Shown: piece by piece, positions 26,701 through 41,700 of the stretch | Layout of the letters: every line of letters starts with the position of its first letter | Numbering within the stretch: the stretch's first letter is position 1 | From: Luidia sarsii | Taxonomy: Eukaryota > Echinodermata > Asteroidea > Paxillosida > Luidiidae | NCBI GenBank assembly: GCA_949987565.1 | Contig: OX465118.1 | Span: 2,818,538 to 2,882,537 of the forward strand | Direction of reading: 5' to 3' | DNA length: 64,000 bases | The notes under the pieces: generated by a model | Database searches by the model: none | What the model saw: only the letters and a program-made list of their open reading frames with translations | What the model was told of the DNA's origin: nothing | Position numbers and translations under genes: made by a program

Positions 26701-29700
26701 GGCAAGCTATAATATGCGCCTTGGATCATTTCCAATTTCACACTGTGGACACTTAACATTGAATAATGAATGTACTTTTTAACTTTTCCGGTTATGCCTT
26801 GCCTCAGTACACTTCTGAAATCAAATAGACAGCAGTTATGATTTTAGGTTTGACTTGAGGTAGGGTTAGTGTTAATGCAACTTACATTTGTATATATCAT
26901 ATATTGTATTGCTTATAGGAGGCCCAAGCAAGGGCTACCAACAGTGGAAAGAGTTTTGTCCCAATCTTGTTTTCAGATGCTAGTGTACAAGTAAAGTTAA
27001 TACAAAAACGGTTGCAAACTGGTCACTGACTAAAATGACCTGCAATACATTACTGTAATCTCAAACGTTACAGGGCCTGACGTTTCGATCCTAGCAGGAC
27101 CTTTCTCTGTACAAGTAAATGGTGGAGTTTGCACAGATCAGAATCAACAAAAACGTTCACACGTCAGGGCCAAAAGGCCCTTTCACACAGTCAGTAATCT
27201 CGGGGTCAGAACCGGTTCTGAGTTCCAACCCCGAGACTTGTTTCAACCCTTTTCCCACTACTAAAATTTCAAACCGGTTCCGACCCGTGTAGCATGCTCT
27301 AGCCGGATCAGAATCAACCCTGAAGGGGAACAAGGTTGAAAATCTCAATGTCGTAGCTGTTACCTTGTTATAGCAGGTTTCCGTCCACTTATTAAAGCCG
27401 ATAACTCGTATTGTTTAGTTTGTAACACGAATTACAAGGAACCAATCTTGACCGCAACAAATATGCACCCGCGCTAAATTTCATTCCAGCATTCTGCGAT
27501 CGACACTCAGGACAATGTCGCAGACGACCAGTAAAACTGATCCTGATTTCATCCAAACAAACAAAAAACTGGGATTGTGGGAGGGCAGATGTCAAGCAAT
27601 GCACATTCTCAGGGTGCGCGCTTCGATAGTGTGAATGCCGTCACAACTTTACTCGGGTACGCAGCAAGTGGGTAAGCTGAATTGCGGGGTTAAATTTGTA
27701 GTGTGAATGTGATTCTCCGGGTTACTTTTTTACCCGGGTACGGATAACTACCCGGGTAATTACTTACCCGGTTAAGTACAGAGCTGTGTGAAAAGGATGC
27801 TAGTGTGAAGTTGTGAACCGCCCCAAGTTGAGTTGATCCTTGTTGAGTTGTGTGGTGCAAATTTCTGTGGAAGTCTGACACAGGCACAAAGGTCAATACA
27901 CAATCAGCTGCATGGCGCCGCACTCGATCCGTGTTGAGAATTCATAGTGTGAATACACAGGGCGTTATCCGGATTGAAAGTTACCCGGTTCACGCAACGG
28001 CCGGTTTGCATCATGAACAGTGTGAACGTTGCGTCTCTGTGATCCGTGTTGAAAACAACCCAGGCTGAATGGGACGGATCCTGGTTAGATTCATGCCGGT
28101 TCGAAGCAGAGATAGTGTGAAAAGGCCTTCATACTTGCTGCTATCTGTTATTCCCTGATTGAAATTTCATGGTCATTTAATGGTCAAAATGTCAGAGTGT
28201 ACTTTTCTTCAGTTTCATGTAGGCCTATGCATCTATAACTGTTCATAATTAGGTTCTATTATCATTCATGGATTAACACAGATAAGGAGAATGAGACAGA
28301 GATAGAACAGAAGGGAGAGCATCACCGGGCAGCCCGAGCCGTGACCTCTAGAGCTGACAGGAAGTGGCCACATGGTGTCATCCCTTATGTCATAGATGGG
28401 AACTTCACAGGTGAGATCTTCAGGCTTCCTTATGATAAATTGCACAATAGATTCCTATGTCTCATGGAATCTCATGAAGCTTTCATTTCCCTCCCCCCCC
28501 ATGTCCCCCAATGCAAGGTTGTTTGATTTAAATCCCTTGATTTAAATCATTGGTATCATTGATTCAAATTCATTGATTTAAATCACTGGGGGGAAAAAAT
28601 CACTCATACAAATCAATTCCTGTTTTTCTTCTTCCCCCCCCCCCCAAAAAAAAATTGTATCTTACTGCAAGAACTTTAAAAAGAGTTTACTTTGCACATT
28701 AACAACTGTCATGACATTATGCTATACATCTTACAAGTCAGTGATGAAACCTCATTACTTATTATTAGTACAGGAATCTTCTTGCATTTGCAATCATGGT
28801 TTTGCTTGTGGGTGTTCTAAGAAAAAAAATTAGGCTCGAAGGAGGACACTGAAGTTAACCACAGAACAAGTGTTCATCTGAGTTTAGGCACCATGTTTGC
28901 CATTGAGCAACCTACTGTAAAACTCGTGCCACATGGAATTGAAAGGGCTGATGAATAGACATTTTATCACTTAAGTCCATGCTACAGAGCTGTTTTGCAA
29001 TGTTGCTGACAATCAAACTTTGTTTCAAACTCATTCTGGAGGCTGTTTTTCGCACTCATTCTGGGGGTGCAAGTTTTCAGTTTTTATGCTAATGAGAATT
29101 TCAATATTCATGAGCAAATGTGTAATGTCATCACAGGATCTTGCAACAGATACCCAGTTGGTTATGTACAAAAGTTTCTGAACGTTTTGGGGGTTTTCCT
29201 GCAGACCTATCACTAAACCTGTTGATTTACTGCCAAAATGTAAGCTTCGTAATCATTAAGTGACAGAGTTTTCCCTCAAACCTAATCCAAACAGATTGAT
29301 TAGTAGTTTGAAAGTTAATGTTTTTCTTATGTTTTTGTGGGTTCCTGACATGACGCTACTAAAAATAGTGCCCTCATTTTTATGGGGATATTTTTAAAGG
29401 TAAACAAGATCTCTACTAAGAAAAAGAAGTTTGCCAATATGTTCATACACTTCAGATCCCTAGATGACAGCAGAAAATGAGCTTGACTGTGACATTTATT
29501 GCAGGGACCCTTTAACATCTGGTGACCTGCCTGGACTATTCGGGTTGTGCTTTTCAATTATTTTGCGTGGCCCGATGTTGCATTTATACAGAATTCACTA
29601 TTTTTGTAATCGCATTGTCATTTGTCCATTCAGGTTCTCAACGTGCTATGTTTAAGCAGGCCATGAGACATTGGGAGAATTTCACCTGTATTACGTTTGT

Positions 29701-32700
29701 TGAACGGGACCCAGTTCAGCATTGGAACTATATTGTCTTTACTTACCGATCATGTGGGTAAGCACATAGCAATCTGTTTTGGATTTTCAAGTTTGTAAAA
29801 TTAGAAAGTTATGTTGATGATAGGCTTGGGCGGTTTTGGAAAAATCAAAACCGAAAAACTGTCTCCAAGGCAAAACTGAAAAAAAAAACCGAAAACTGCT
29901 CAAGCCTAGTTGATTACCAGTACAGAATATACTTAAAAATGAAAAATTCAAAAGACCTCTACAAAGTCTTGTAAGTCACCTTGTCCACATAGACTAGTAC
30001 TTGTCCTTAGTGAGATATTAGGGTGTTTGATTATTTATTATGACACCGATGATTGTGATTTGAATTTCAAACGCCACTTTTTTTGACACGTGGGACACAA
30101 AAATCATGATTATTAGTGGATCGTAAAATTTAGTGGGCCTGATGTTCGATCCTAGCAGGACCTTTCTCAAAGGACCTTTCTCTGTCTTTGAGAAAGGTCC
30201 TGCTATGATCGAAACATCAGGCCCACTAAATGTTGAGATTTGCATTTTGGTAATTTTAGTCAGTAAGCAGTTTGCAAAATTTTTGTATATCACTGTAAGA
30301 TTATTAGTGGAGTTTGAATCTCAATTCATACTACTTTTGCTAAGTGACCATGCGATTTTTTGCCAAGCAGGGTGTATGTTTTTCAATCCCACAATGCACT
30401 GCATTCCCCCCCACTGGTTGAAGTGCCCTACTTGTTTAGGTCTCCCTGCATAAGCAACTCCGCCCCTTCAGGAAGAACAAACATTCAGTCTGACCACTAT
30501 GCTAACCACAATTTGATCATGATTTTTTGTGGGGCATGATTTTGGGCGTGTTTGAAAGCAAGAAAAGCAATTGTGATTTTATGAGGTCTTTTTTAATGAG
30601 TGTGAACAGCCTAGATCCTCTGCAAATAATTTGGGCTCATAACAGTTGCAGGCAGGTTTCTGAAAGCCTTTTCACGTTTCGCGCGCTTGGCCAGGCTTGC
30701 ACCAGATGTTGTCACTGTAAATTGCAGGATCAGATCCTGTTTTGCATTTACACTTTACACTCAAAATGTTGATCTCGCGTGCAGGGTCAGACCTGGGTCT
30801 GATCTTTCCCGAGAGGGGGATCAGATCGCGGGGATGTGATCCTGGCCCGTTGATCGCCCTTTGAAATGCCCTCCGGGATTTGATCCTCATGGTGGGATCC
30901 AATATAAACACAGTTCAGACTCACCTGTGGAATAATGCATAACCGGTGGGGTTAGCAACTCAGCTCTCCAAGCTCTGCTGCCTGGCATAGTTGGCAGCCT
31001 GACAATTTCCCCGGAAATTCAAGTTTCCAGGTAATTGCCTCAGTCAGTCAGTGCAGTGTGAAAAGAGCCACCTTTCTTTCCTGGGGATTTCCTGGGAATG
31101 TGGTGCAGGCTTCGTTTGGGTACTGTTCAAGGCCAACCACCGGTAAACAAATGGCCATACACTTTGCCTTCTTTGAGAAAGATCCTGCACTACTGCTAGG
31201 ATCGAACGTCAGGCCTGCTAACTTTTGGGATTTATGTATTACGGGTCATTTTAGTCAGTGAGCAGTTTGCAAATAATGTGTGTAGATGGGAAATTTGATC
31301 TCAATATTCACATTCAAAGATAGGCATTCTTCATTTAGTTTTTTTCTGGAATTCTATACTTACATCAAAATTGGCAAATGCACAATTGCAAATGCACATT
31401 GCCTTGACGACTGCAACAATTCTGATGAAATTTTAACAATTTTCAACAATGTAGTTGCATGCACTTTTCATATATCTTATGTGATGCTCCAATCTACTCA
31501 TTACAACATACTTACAGGTGTTGTTCATTTGTGGGAAGGAGAGCAGAAGGTGCCCAGGCCATTTCCATTGGCAAGAACTGTGACAAGTTTGGTGTGGTGG
31601 TTCATGAACTGGGCCATGTCGTTGGCTTTTGGCACGAGCACACGAGACCTGACAGAGATGACCATGTCACTATTGTGAAGGAGAACATCTTACCAGGTAT
31701 GGAACTGAAAATATAACTTATAAGCATAATGTAAGGGTGAAATTGTAGTTACGTTTTACAGCATTCCCTGAATCCAACCATTCTTCACGGAACGGACTGA
31801 AGTGAATGAATTTAAGTTTCCATACTGTTTTGGTGCATTGTAAAATGTTCTTGAAATGTTAAAATGCATGATATACATAGAATAAGACAATTGGATGGAA
31901 GCACAGACACTTGGATAATTCTGATGAAGCTGCTTTACACATCTACTCAGTAAGTTTGTGTCTGCATTTGGCTGATTTGTCTACCTAGAAATACTTAGAG
32001 GCTATACAGCTATATAGATACTTAGAGGCTATATAGGCTATACAACATTGGTAAAAGTCAACAGATTGCTACAGTTTGTGTGTTAAAGCACTAAACATTC
32101 AAAAAAATAAATCCTGCGAAGGTTTTAGCTCAAATGGTAATCTGAGAAAGTCGAAGAAGGCAAAAAACCATCCCTCGGTTTTCGCAGCGGACTATAGTGT
32201 AGGAAATTAATCGTGAGTAATAAACTATTTGTCGATGTTTGAGTGAAGATTTCTTGAGAAGTATGTACATCATCCCAGACCATAAGATTTCAACATGAGG
32301 ATTGTATCATGACCATCTACAAACTGTGTAAATTAGAAGGAAATCTGTGGACATCGATGTTTTCCGATCTTCCCAATGTTGTATTGGGCCTTTAATTAAG
32401 CAGTGACCATGTACCCAATGTTGCACTGCTGGCATATTTCACTAAGATGTAACCAGTTTGTTTTTCAATCCTGCAGTTCCACTGCAGGGAAAGAAGGAAT
32501 TTTGGGTGAACCTCGGCTGTTAGCCAGCTCATGCCGCAGTGATATGTTGGAGTAAACATACTTGTCCATGAGACGCTGCACTTCAACCACTCATGTCCCT
32601 AGCCATTAACATTCTTTCCTTGCTTAGTTTGAGCTGACCTAGCTGTTCAAGACATACTAGCTATGAGGCTAGTCATGTGCGTGATGTAATATTGTACATG

Positions 32701-35700
32701 GGTCTGCAAGGGAGGACAATCTTCAGTGAACAAACAGCTGCATGCAGCTGCCTTGGTGTAGCTGCACTTCTCCTTTAAATAGCTTTCCCCTTGAAGGGGG
32801 AGATGTAATTGTGTTGACCACGCCTGATTAGTTTCCTCACAAATGGTGCCTGTTTTGTCCTTGACACATCAGCTGTGCACGCCTCAATTTCCAAGTAAAG
32901 ATGGCCAACTGCTTTTCTGCCTTCTCCCCTATACTAGGTGACTACTAGGTGTGTTGTTAAAATTGCCAGTGTTGAAAAATGAATCACACTTAAAATGCCC
33001 CGGCCCTGCTGATGAATGGCATTCTTGAATGCAAGACATTTATTGCATGTGCTTATTGTGGAGCCATTGTAATACATTGTACATAAAAATCGCCATGTTT
33101 GGAAAGAGCCATGTGTGATATATTCATTTAGTTTATGGTTATGACCATGAGAATTGAAGGCTCCTCCCCACCTGGTAGTAGATTTATGTGCATTCCTGTA
33201 TTTGATAACATACAAATTATTCCACCTTTATAGCCATCCCCTAAATGATATACACGGGTCTGACCAAGGCTCGCCTAATACCTCCTTGGTCTGACCATGG
33301 AGGCATGGTCTGACCAAAGATACAACTGAATGGAGTGGCATGGGGTCATAGGTCAATTAACCCACCAAAGGCCTCAAGGGGGTGCTGATATGTAGAAGTA
33401 TCAAATAGATATATAATTTTGAAAAATGGCAAGGAAAACTTTGACTGGACCAGGACTTGAGTCTGAGACCTCTGGTACCACTACCAGTCAATTGTTTTTT
33501 CTTTGTTTCATTTGTTTATTGCAATAGATTTACATTGTAATGTGTGTACATTGGGCCTACATCCTATACATGTACAGCAGCCCATTTCACCAAACTTCAA
33601 ATGTTGCGTATGCAACATTTTGTTGCGCAACATACGTAACATTTTGCTGCCTTTGCTAATTACTGTAGAAAAGAGCCATTGTGGTGCAAGACTTACGCAT
33701 AACTTTAATAGACAAATTTTCTTGAAATCGGCTGCCGTGAACCTTACCACAGCATGACCAATCTGTTGTGGGAAGTGTAGTACCAACTACCATTATGTGA
33801 ATGTAATATTGGAAGACTGTTTTCAACCAGGTCACACACTGTGTGACAAATACCTATGATCATAAGTTCATTTGAATTCTATGTGAACAAAGCCAGCTTC
33901 AGTGGTTTAGGCCTAACCGCAGTCCTAGTTTTGCATTCTGACTTGAAAAGGATGGGGTTAGTCAGAGTTACCCTTTTGATGATAACCATTCCAGTAAATT
34001 CCCTTACATTTGAATCCAGGACATTGGCAGCACTCCGTGTGGCATTTGCACATATCTTCAAGGGGTGCAGGGGGCTGCCACCCCTTGATTTAAGGCACCC
34101 AACCCCCCCCCCCCTAGGGCTTTGCCCTACAAATCTGTCCACAGTCTTACCTCCATTCCTTAATCTTGGCTCAGAGCCTCAGATAGAGTTGGGCAACTTT
34201 TCTTTCGCCTTGCGCACATAATCTATACCCCCTGATTGATTTAGAAAGGGGGTTTGGCTTGGTGAGATGAAGAATTTGAAAGGATAGTCCTGAAATGTCC
34301 CTGCAAACGTTACTTTTGCATTTTAAGGTGTTGATTGATTGTTGTTTTTTATTTTCACTTATTTTGCCAAAATTAAGTAGATTGGTGGCCAGCCAGGTAA
34401 ATACTGTTAAAGTAGCAGAAAAAAACTGCAGAACCTTGCAAACCAACAGCTGCAGTCTGAAATACTAGTTGACTATTTGGGAGGTAGGCTGGTTCCCGTC
34501 CCCTACATGGTCTCCAGACGTCTCACGTCCTCCAAAATGTAGGGGCCGGTAGCTAGCAGCCATCCACGGCCTGTGATTGGTTCAGTTTTGTGCATGCGCC
34601 TTTATTTTTTCTACAGCCGGAAATTACCGACAGTACCAATTACGATCCGAAAGTTATCGAAAATGGTTTCGGAGTTTTCCGGACATTTTCGGAATAGGAG
34701 AAAGCCGGCCCAAGTTTAGTCACGTGACAGTATTGCATTCTGGGAATGGCAAGCCTCATTAGCATAAGACCGTCAGCTTTCCTCCGATATTTTTTGCTAG
34801 CTACCGGCCCCTACATTTCGGATGACGTGAGACGTCTGGAGACCATGTAGGGGACGGGAACCAGCCTATTTGGGAGGTGGCCATCTAATGGCTGGATAGC
34901 TCAGATAGGAAGAGCGCTGGTATGCAAAACTAGTGGTCTCGGGTTCAAGTCCTGGTCCAGTCAAAGTTTTCTTTGCCATTTTTCCAATTTTTATATAGAA
35001 GTACGTGTAGGTATTGTAATTGATGTCAATTTCACCCCTTGATGGAAAAACAATCGCAAACATCCTTTTTAAATTTGTACTAACGTTTTGTTTTTGTTTT
35101 TGGTTGTGGCTTTTCTCAGTAAACAAGATCGGGCCATGATTTGGAACATTTACGTTTAGTGCTTTCTACACTGCAGGTCAGGAATACAACTTCAACAAGC
35201 TGCTCCCTGAGGAAGTAGACTCTCTAGGCCAGCCCTACGACTTTGCCAGCATCATGCACTACGCCCGCAATACCTTCTCCAGGGGCATCTGGCTAGATAC
35301 AGTCATCCCGCAGAGAAATACAGACAGCGGACCGAGGCCAGAGATTGAGATTGGTCAACGTAAACGACTGAGTGACGGTGACATCACACAAGCTAACTTG
35401 CTTTATAAATGCCCAGGTATGTTTTCAAACTCGAATTATTCACTGATTTCACAGAATCATTTTGATTACCCAAATATCTGACAAGCAGCAAACTTAGGAG
35501 GCTAAAGCTGTGTTCACATTGGATTTTAATTTTGTCAAACTACCCTGGCTGAGCGGGAGAATGTCAAAAATGAATCCAATGTGGACACATTGGAAAACTA
35601 TATGTACCCTCCCTGGCTCCCTGTCAACTTACCATAACCATGATGTAATACTAACAGGGCAAGAGACGTCGCAGAAACTTTCCGCTCAGTCACGGTAACA

Positions 35701-38700
35701 TGACAGGGTTGAAAAAAGTCCAATGTGAACAGTTACACCCTGTAGAACTACCGCAACCCCGTATAATCAACATACAAAGCGTCAGCAATGGGTGACATTC
35801 TGCCAGTCTTCACACGGTAAATTTCTCATTCCGTCGCGGAAGATAAATTCAAGTGTGGACGCACAGTAGAAACACTTTCAGGAATGTTGCGGTAAGTTAC
35901 CGCGTGTCCGCGGAAGAAAAAGTCCAACTGATGCAAACGCAGCTTAAGACTGTTCCGTGTTGCATTTATTTTACATACATGTAGCATAAAACAAAACCAG
36001 TGACAGTATTTGTTTGCTGAATAGTTTGATCCAAAGAAATTATTGCCCACTTTCAACAAGGTTCTTGACCAAAGTAAACACCTGGGCATGAAGTCCAAAG
36101 CAAGTTCTATATTTGAATAAACGCTGATGGGTGTTTTCAAGTACCACGTGGACAGAAGCTTTGATCAAATAATTATACTCTTGAGAGAACCATTTTGTGT
36201 TGTTAGGATAAGAAATGTGCAGATGTTTTACTGTATAAAAAAGTTTTAGGTCTGGTATTGTATGATTCAGGAGGTGACAAGAAATTGATGGCATTCATTT
36301 AATTACATGTACATGAGGCCAGTGGTACAACAGCTCATTAGAATGTAGAAAATTCACATTATCTTTAGATGTCTATCAAACAATCACTGCTTAGCAAACT
36401 GACAAGGATTTTGTTATCAATAATTTTCCTTTAATGACTGACAGAGAGTCCTTCCACCTCAGCTATCCTTTTCTCTGATGGGTTCTCCCAAAATTATCTT
36501 GACTGGGACAGGGATACCAGTCAGAACCAATCAAGCTTCATATGATTTTTCATTGACTTCAAACATAAGCCTGTCTGTTTCCTACTGGTCTCTGTTAAAA
36601 AAAGACCCCATCTGCTATTTCTGCCTGACAGAAGTGTGGGCATGTACGCTAGGAAGGAGACTGCCCATTAAACAAATGCCTATGCAGGCCTCGTCGGAGG
36701 AAACAGCATCACCAACACTAATCATTGCTCTACTTTCCTAACCTCCGACTGCTCTGTAATCAATTTTTCTGCATGCCTGTTGACTTCCTCCCCCTCAGCC
36801 TGTGGCCGTACTCTGCAAGAAACAACAGGAAATTTCAGTTCCCCGGGCTGGCCGGAGTCATTCAGCAGCCGCGAGTCATGTGTCTGGCGGATATCAGTCA
36901 CCCCTGGAGAGACCATAGTTCTAACCTTTGACGAGTTTGAGCTAGTTGGTAGTGATGACTGTTGGTACCATCATGTAGAGGTTCGTGATGGCCATTGGAG
37001 ATTCTCAGAGAATTTAGGTAAGCGAGGTTATCAAATCTTTGAAATGATTGAAGACTAAAGTAAATAGTGTATGGGTATTTTATAATTTTCCTTTTATTAC
37101 TTTTCTTCTGATACATATATGTGTAATTATCATAATCCTTTGATTATCATTATCTTTGCCTTTGAGAAAGGTCCTGCTAGGATCGAAACGTCAGGCCCTC
37201 TAACTTTTTAGATACAATTAGGTGTGAATTAGTTGGAAACTTGTTTTCATTTTACAGAAAAAGTAAAAAAAAAATAAAAAAATGGAAAACTGACTGTGAA
37301 CTTTTGAATAAATAAAAAAATTGGCAAAGAAAACATTGACCGGACAGGGACTTGAACCCAAGTTTCTTTGTAATTTTTTCAATTTTATGAAAAAAAACCC
37401 ACATTTTAAACTGAATTTGTCCTTGTCTAGGCCGATTCTGTGGGAGTACAGTCCCACCAGTCATAGTGTCATCAGACAGTCGTCTCTGGATTGAACTGAA
37501 AAGCTCACCAACTGGCAATGCTGTCAGTAGAGGCTTCTCAGCTCATTATGAAGGTAAGGCGCAGTAGCCAACTAGGTTATAAGCTATGACATGCTGACAG
37601 CAAACATACAGGTCCTTTCTGCTCATTCTGAGCATATACATATTGTTCTGATTCACCTCATGACCCTGTGAGGTAATGCTTTCCCTATTTCACCTCATGC
37701 CCCTGTGAGGTAAAGGTAATGCGTTCCCTATTTCACCTCACGCCTTTCACCTCACCTCTTGAAAATATCTCACTAGATGCTTCATACTCATTTGATATGA
37801 GTTAAATTGATAAACATGTAATAAAAAAAATTGTACTTAAACATGAACTAGAATTGATTATTATGATGCCAAGAAAATCCTTAAGAGATTGTGTTTTCTG
37901 ATGTTTTCTTTACTGATGGTCAAAGTTCAAAGACCTTGGTAAGGTCAATGACCCTATACATAATGACCCCTAGCCTATGAAATGTGCATTGATAATACAC
38001 CATTGGACAGTTATATCCTTCATAAACATATTCACTCACAATAGTTGTAGTATTAATTTTATGTTATAAGTAACAATGTCTGTTTACAAATTTTGAAGTC
38101 AGTTCTAAACCGTCTTCTTGACCTTTCTTTTGAACAGCCATCTGTGGTGGAAATATTTCCAAGGAATCTGGAATGTTACAAAGCCCCAACTATCCTGATG
38201 ACTACAGGCCTGACAAATCATGTGTGTGGTTACTGACTATGCCTGAGGGGTACCAAGTTGGCCTTAGTTTCCAGTCATTTGAGGTAGGGCACCAGACTGG
38301 CTTGAGATACGCTGACTCACTCACATGCAAGCAACTTCTATTTCATTTCAATGCACAACATGTACCTCTTACAAAACACATGCCATCCTGATTGTATTGT
38401 TGCATTATTCTTCTTCTTTAACACTTTTTGTTAACTGTAATTGTAGTAATATCCTTCACACTAGAAATGGTTGACAACAGGCAGGGCGGCACCAGACATG
38501 CCCCCCCCCATCACACTTTCAAAAGTGTGGGGGCATCATGTCATTTTTTATTTTGTACCCCCACTTTGGGAGATCTGAAGTATGGCAGGAATTCACTTTT
38601 TTTTCTCAAATTTGAATGTTCTACCAAATTAAAAAATAGATAGGGAAAAACTATTAAACAAGAAACTAGGCAACTAAGAACTGTATTGAACAAGATACTT

Positions 38701-41700
38701 TTCTTTCTCACGAAGGCCCTTTAAAAATAAAAATAAATAAAATACAAATTGAAAGATTAGCAAAGAAAACTGGACCGGGACTTGAACCTTAGACCTCTGC
38801 ACTAACGTATCAGTGCTCTTCCATCCGAGCTATCCAGCCCTTAGATGGTGGCCTCCCAAATGGTGAACTACCGGTAGTCTTTGCCGGGGTGGGGGCGCCT
38901 ATGTTTGCTTTAAAAAAAAATACACTATAAAAATGCACCAAATAGCATGAGGACAAGCACAAAAATGCAAAAAAAACGTCCTACCGTGGGAGGGAGGACA
39001 CCTACGGTACACCATTCCCTCTCGCTCACTCAGAGAGCTCAGACTCAGTCACATCGTTTCCTCATATATTCCCTCCCCCCTTTTCAGAACTGGCTGACAC
39101 CCCTGACAGTAATGTCTTGGTTGATGTCAAGTTTGATTAAAAATAAACCACACCTCAATCAATTTGTTAACAGGTGGAGCGGCATGATAACTGTATCTAT
39201 GACTATGTCGAAGTGCTGGATGGTCACGATGACGATTCTGAAGTTATCGGTAAATTCTGTGGCTACATGATGCCGGAGGATATCAAGTCAACAAGCAACA
39301 AGCTTCGAGTCAAATTTGTATCTGATGGCACTGTCAATAAGGGTGGATTTTCAGCTGCGTTCTTCAAAGGTTAGATCGAAACTACTGGGGCTTGTTTACT
39401 TTGTTAGCTTTGTTGCAATCAGGTTGATTAATAAGCAGAGGTTTGCAACTTGTGATGCACCCTTACCTTACACCATGGTGTCTTGAGTTCTAATCCCGCC
39501 AAGTGTCAATAAGTGGACTGGTGTAAAGATTTATGACAGACCAGTAGACTTTGCTTGGCAGTCTACTGCATTGATTGGGATAGAGGTCCATCCCAGACTG
39601 AGGTCTAGATCATCTAGCTAACATCATGAACAAAATAAAGTTGACCTACTTTGGTCATGTCACATGGTCCTAAAGTGCAATAGCAAAGGACATAGCACTA
39701 GGGTTAACAGAGGGTCAAAACAAAAGAGGCAGACCAGGGAGACAGTGGCTGGATGATGTAAGGGAATGGAGGATGTTCATGCATAGTGCATCAGTGCACC
39801 AACGGTCGGTGAGACTACGGAGATGAGTGAGTGAGTGAGTGAGTGAGTGAGTGAGGTCTATAGGAGATGCATATCCGATAATGGCAAGGGGTGTTTATCT
39901 TGCCCCAAAACCTTCTAACATTCAGATTTCCCTTCAGGTTCTGTATGTAAGATTGTAGGGAGATACTGTACTTTCATGTTTCTCATAAAATTTCCTCTCA
40001 AAGCGCGCACAATATTTGATCTCAGTTGTAATTTGCTCATAGAATGAATCTATTTAATCACATTCACAATTCATGTATAACGTAGTTAATTTTCTATTTC
40101 CGTCACTTTGCAGAGGATGATGAATGTTCTAGTCCTGATAAAGGGGGCTGTGAGCAAATCTGTGTGAATACTATTGGCAGTTATCATTGTGAATGTGAAC
40201 CCGGATATGAACTCAAGTCAGATGGAGCATCTTGTGAAGGTAGGAACAACTGACTTCTTGTTAACCTTGGTTATATGATGCACCATGCAGTACCCTGGGA
40301 TACCATTGTGCGCAGGGGGTACCCAGTATGTAGCACCCTCTTGTGTCCACCCAAAGTACAATGAAGATGCCCTGGTGTAGTCTCGGCTCAAGACGTTGTT
40401 GGTTTTGACACTTGAACCGTTCTTATGCACGAGCACAAAATGTTTTGGGGAGATCATTTTTACAGGATTCACAAGACGTTGTTGCAGACCTGACGCATGC
40501 TTGAGTGCAGATCACTGTGTGAGGTGTGCGTGTATGCGGGTTAGTGCAGGTTACGGTCGAGCATAGCAACGAACAACGTCTTGCAACATGACTAACCCCG
40601 GCGCTGCCATTATTGTATTATTTTGTGAGATCTTTTGACAAGAGAATTGTGTGCAAGGAAAGCTTAACCCAATCTAATTCAAATTTCAAATTTCAACATG
40701 TCATAAAGTCATGATCATTCTGATCTATTCTGTGCATTTTCCACTCACCTTCAATCCTGTCAATCTTTTCCAGATTAGAATGTCTGCGCTCTTGTCTTTT
40801 CTCTGCTTTCAAAGCTTTTTTCTTAAGCCTTTCCTGTTTCCTTCTTTCCTAAGTTTGTCGTTTCTCCTCCTTGACCAAATGTCTTTCTTCTCTAAGGCCG
40901 GTTTTCTTCCTCCGAACTTGTTTGTTCTGTTTATGTTCTTGCCGCTTTTGCTTGTAGTAGCTGATCTCGTCTTTGTATTCTTCCTCCGTCAATGCAATGT
41001 CTCCAAGGAAGGCATCTTTAATTAATGAAAAAATGAATGGACAAATGAATGAATGAACTTACACTTGAACAAATGAAGGAACGAATCAATATGTTCACCC
41101 AGGGTACATTCCTGAAAAAGAAATCAACAAAATGGTCAATTTCTGTTTGGTACTCCAGGGTACAGCTGATTTCATCTTATGTCATCGTATGTCATGATAA
41201 CCATTTCCTCAGTTAATGATAAGAATCTAACATATTAAGATCTGTCTGTGTGATGATAATCTGCCTATAGTTGCCTGTGGAGGATTCTTGACAAGTCTCC
41301 AGGGCAACATTACCAGCCCGTCCTATCCTGAGCACTACCCCAGAGATAAGAACTGTGTCTGGCATCTTGTAGCACCCTCCTTGTATCGCATCTCACTGCA
41401 GTTCCTCACCTTTGAACTAGAAGGCAATGATGTGAGTATCAAATGTCAAGACACAAATGATATGCATAGAGCAATCATTCCTATCTTGGAGGAATCAGTC
41501 CTCTTTTTTGGTAAAAATTTACCACTTTTTACAATTCTTGACAACAGAGAACAGATTATAATTGGGCTTGGAAATACACATATATGTATTCCTATGTACA
41601 GTAGTTTGGTCTGTGATTCCCCTTTCTTAGCAGAAGTATTCCCAATTTCCATCAAGATACACACATGTAGGTTGGAAGATATGAACATGTCCTTTCCTTA

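Noticed and set aside
34869..34985. Possible functional tRNA gene
   Set aside because: A- and B-box matches exist, but the same sequence with identical head and tail recurs about ten times, so it is a tRNA-derived SINE.
40711..41025. Plus-strand ORF of 104 codons, hydrophobic
   Set aside because: It is the antisense of the inverted exon 2 copy. The same frame exists opposite the real exon 2 (16040-16354).
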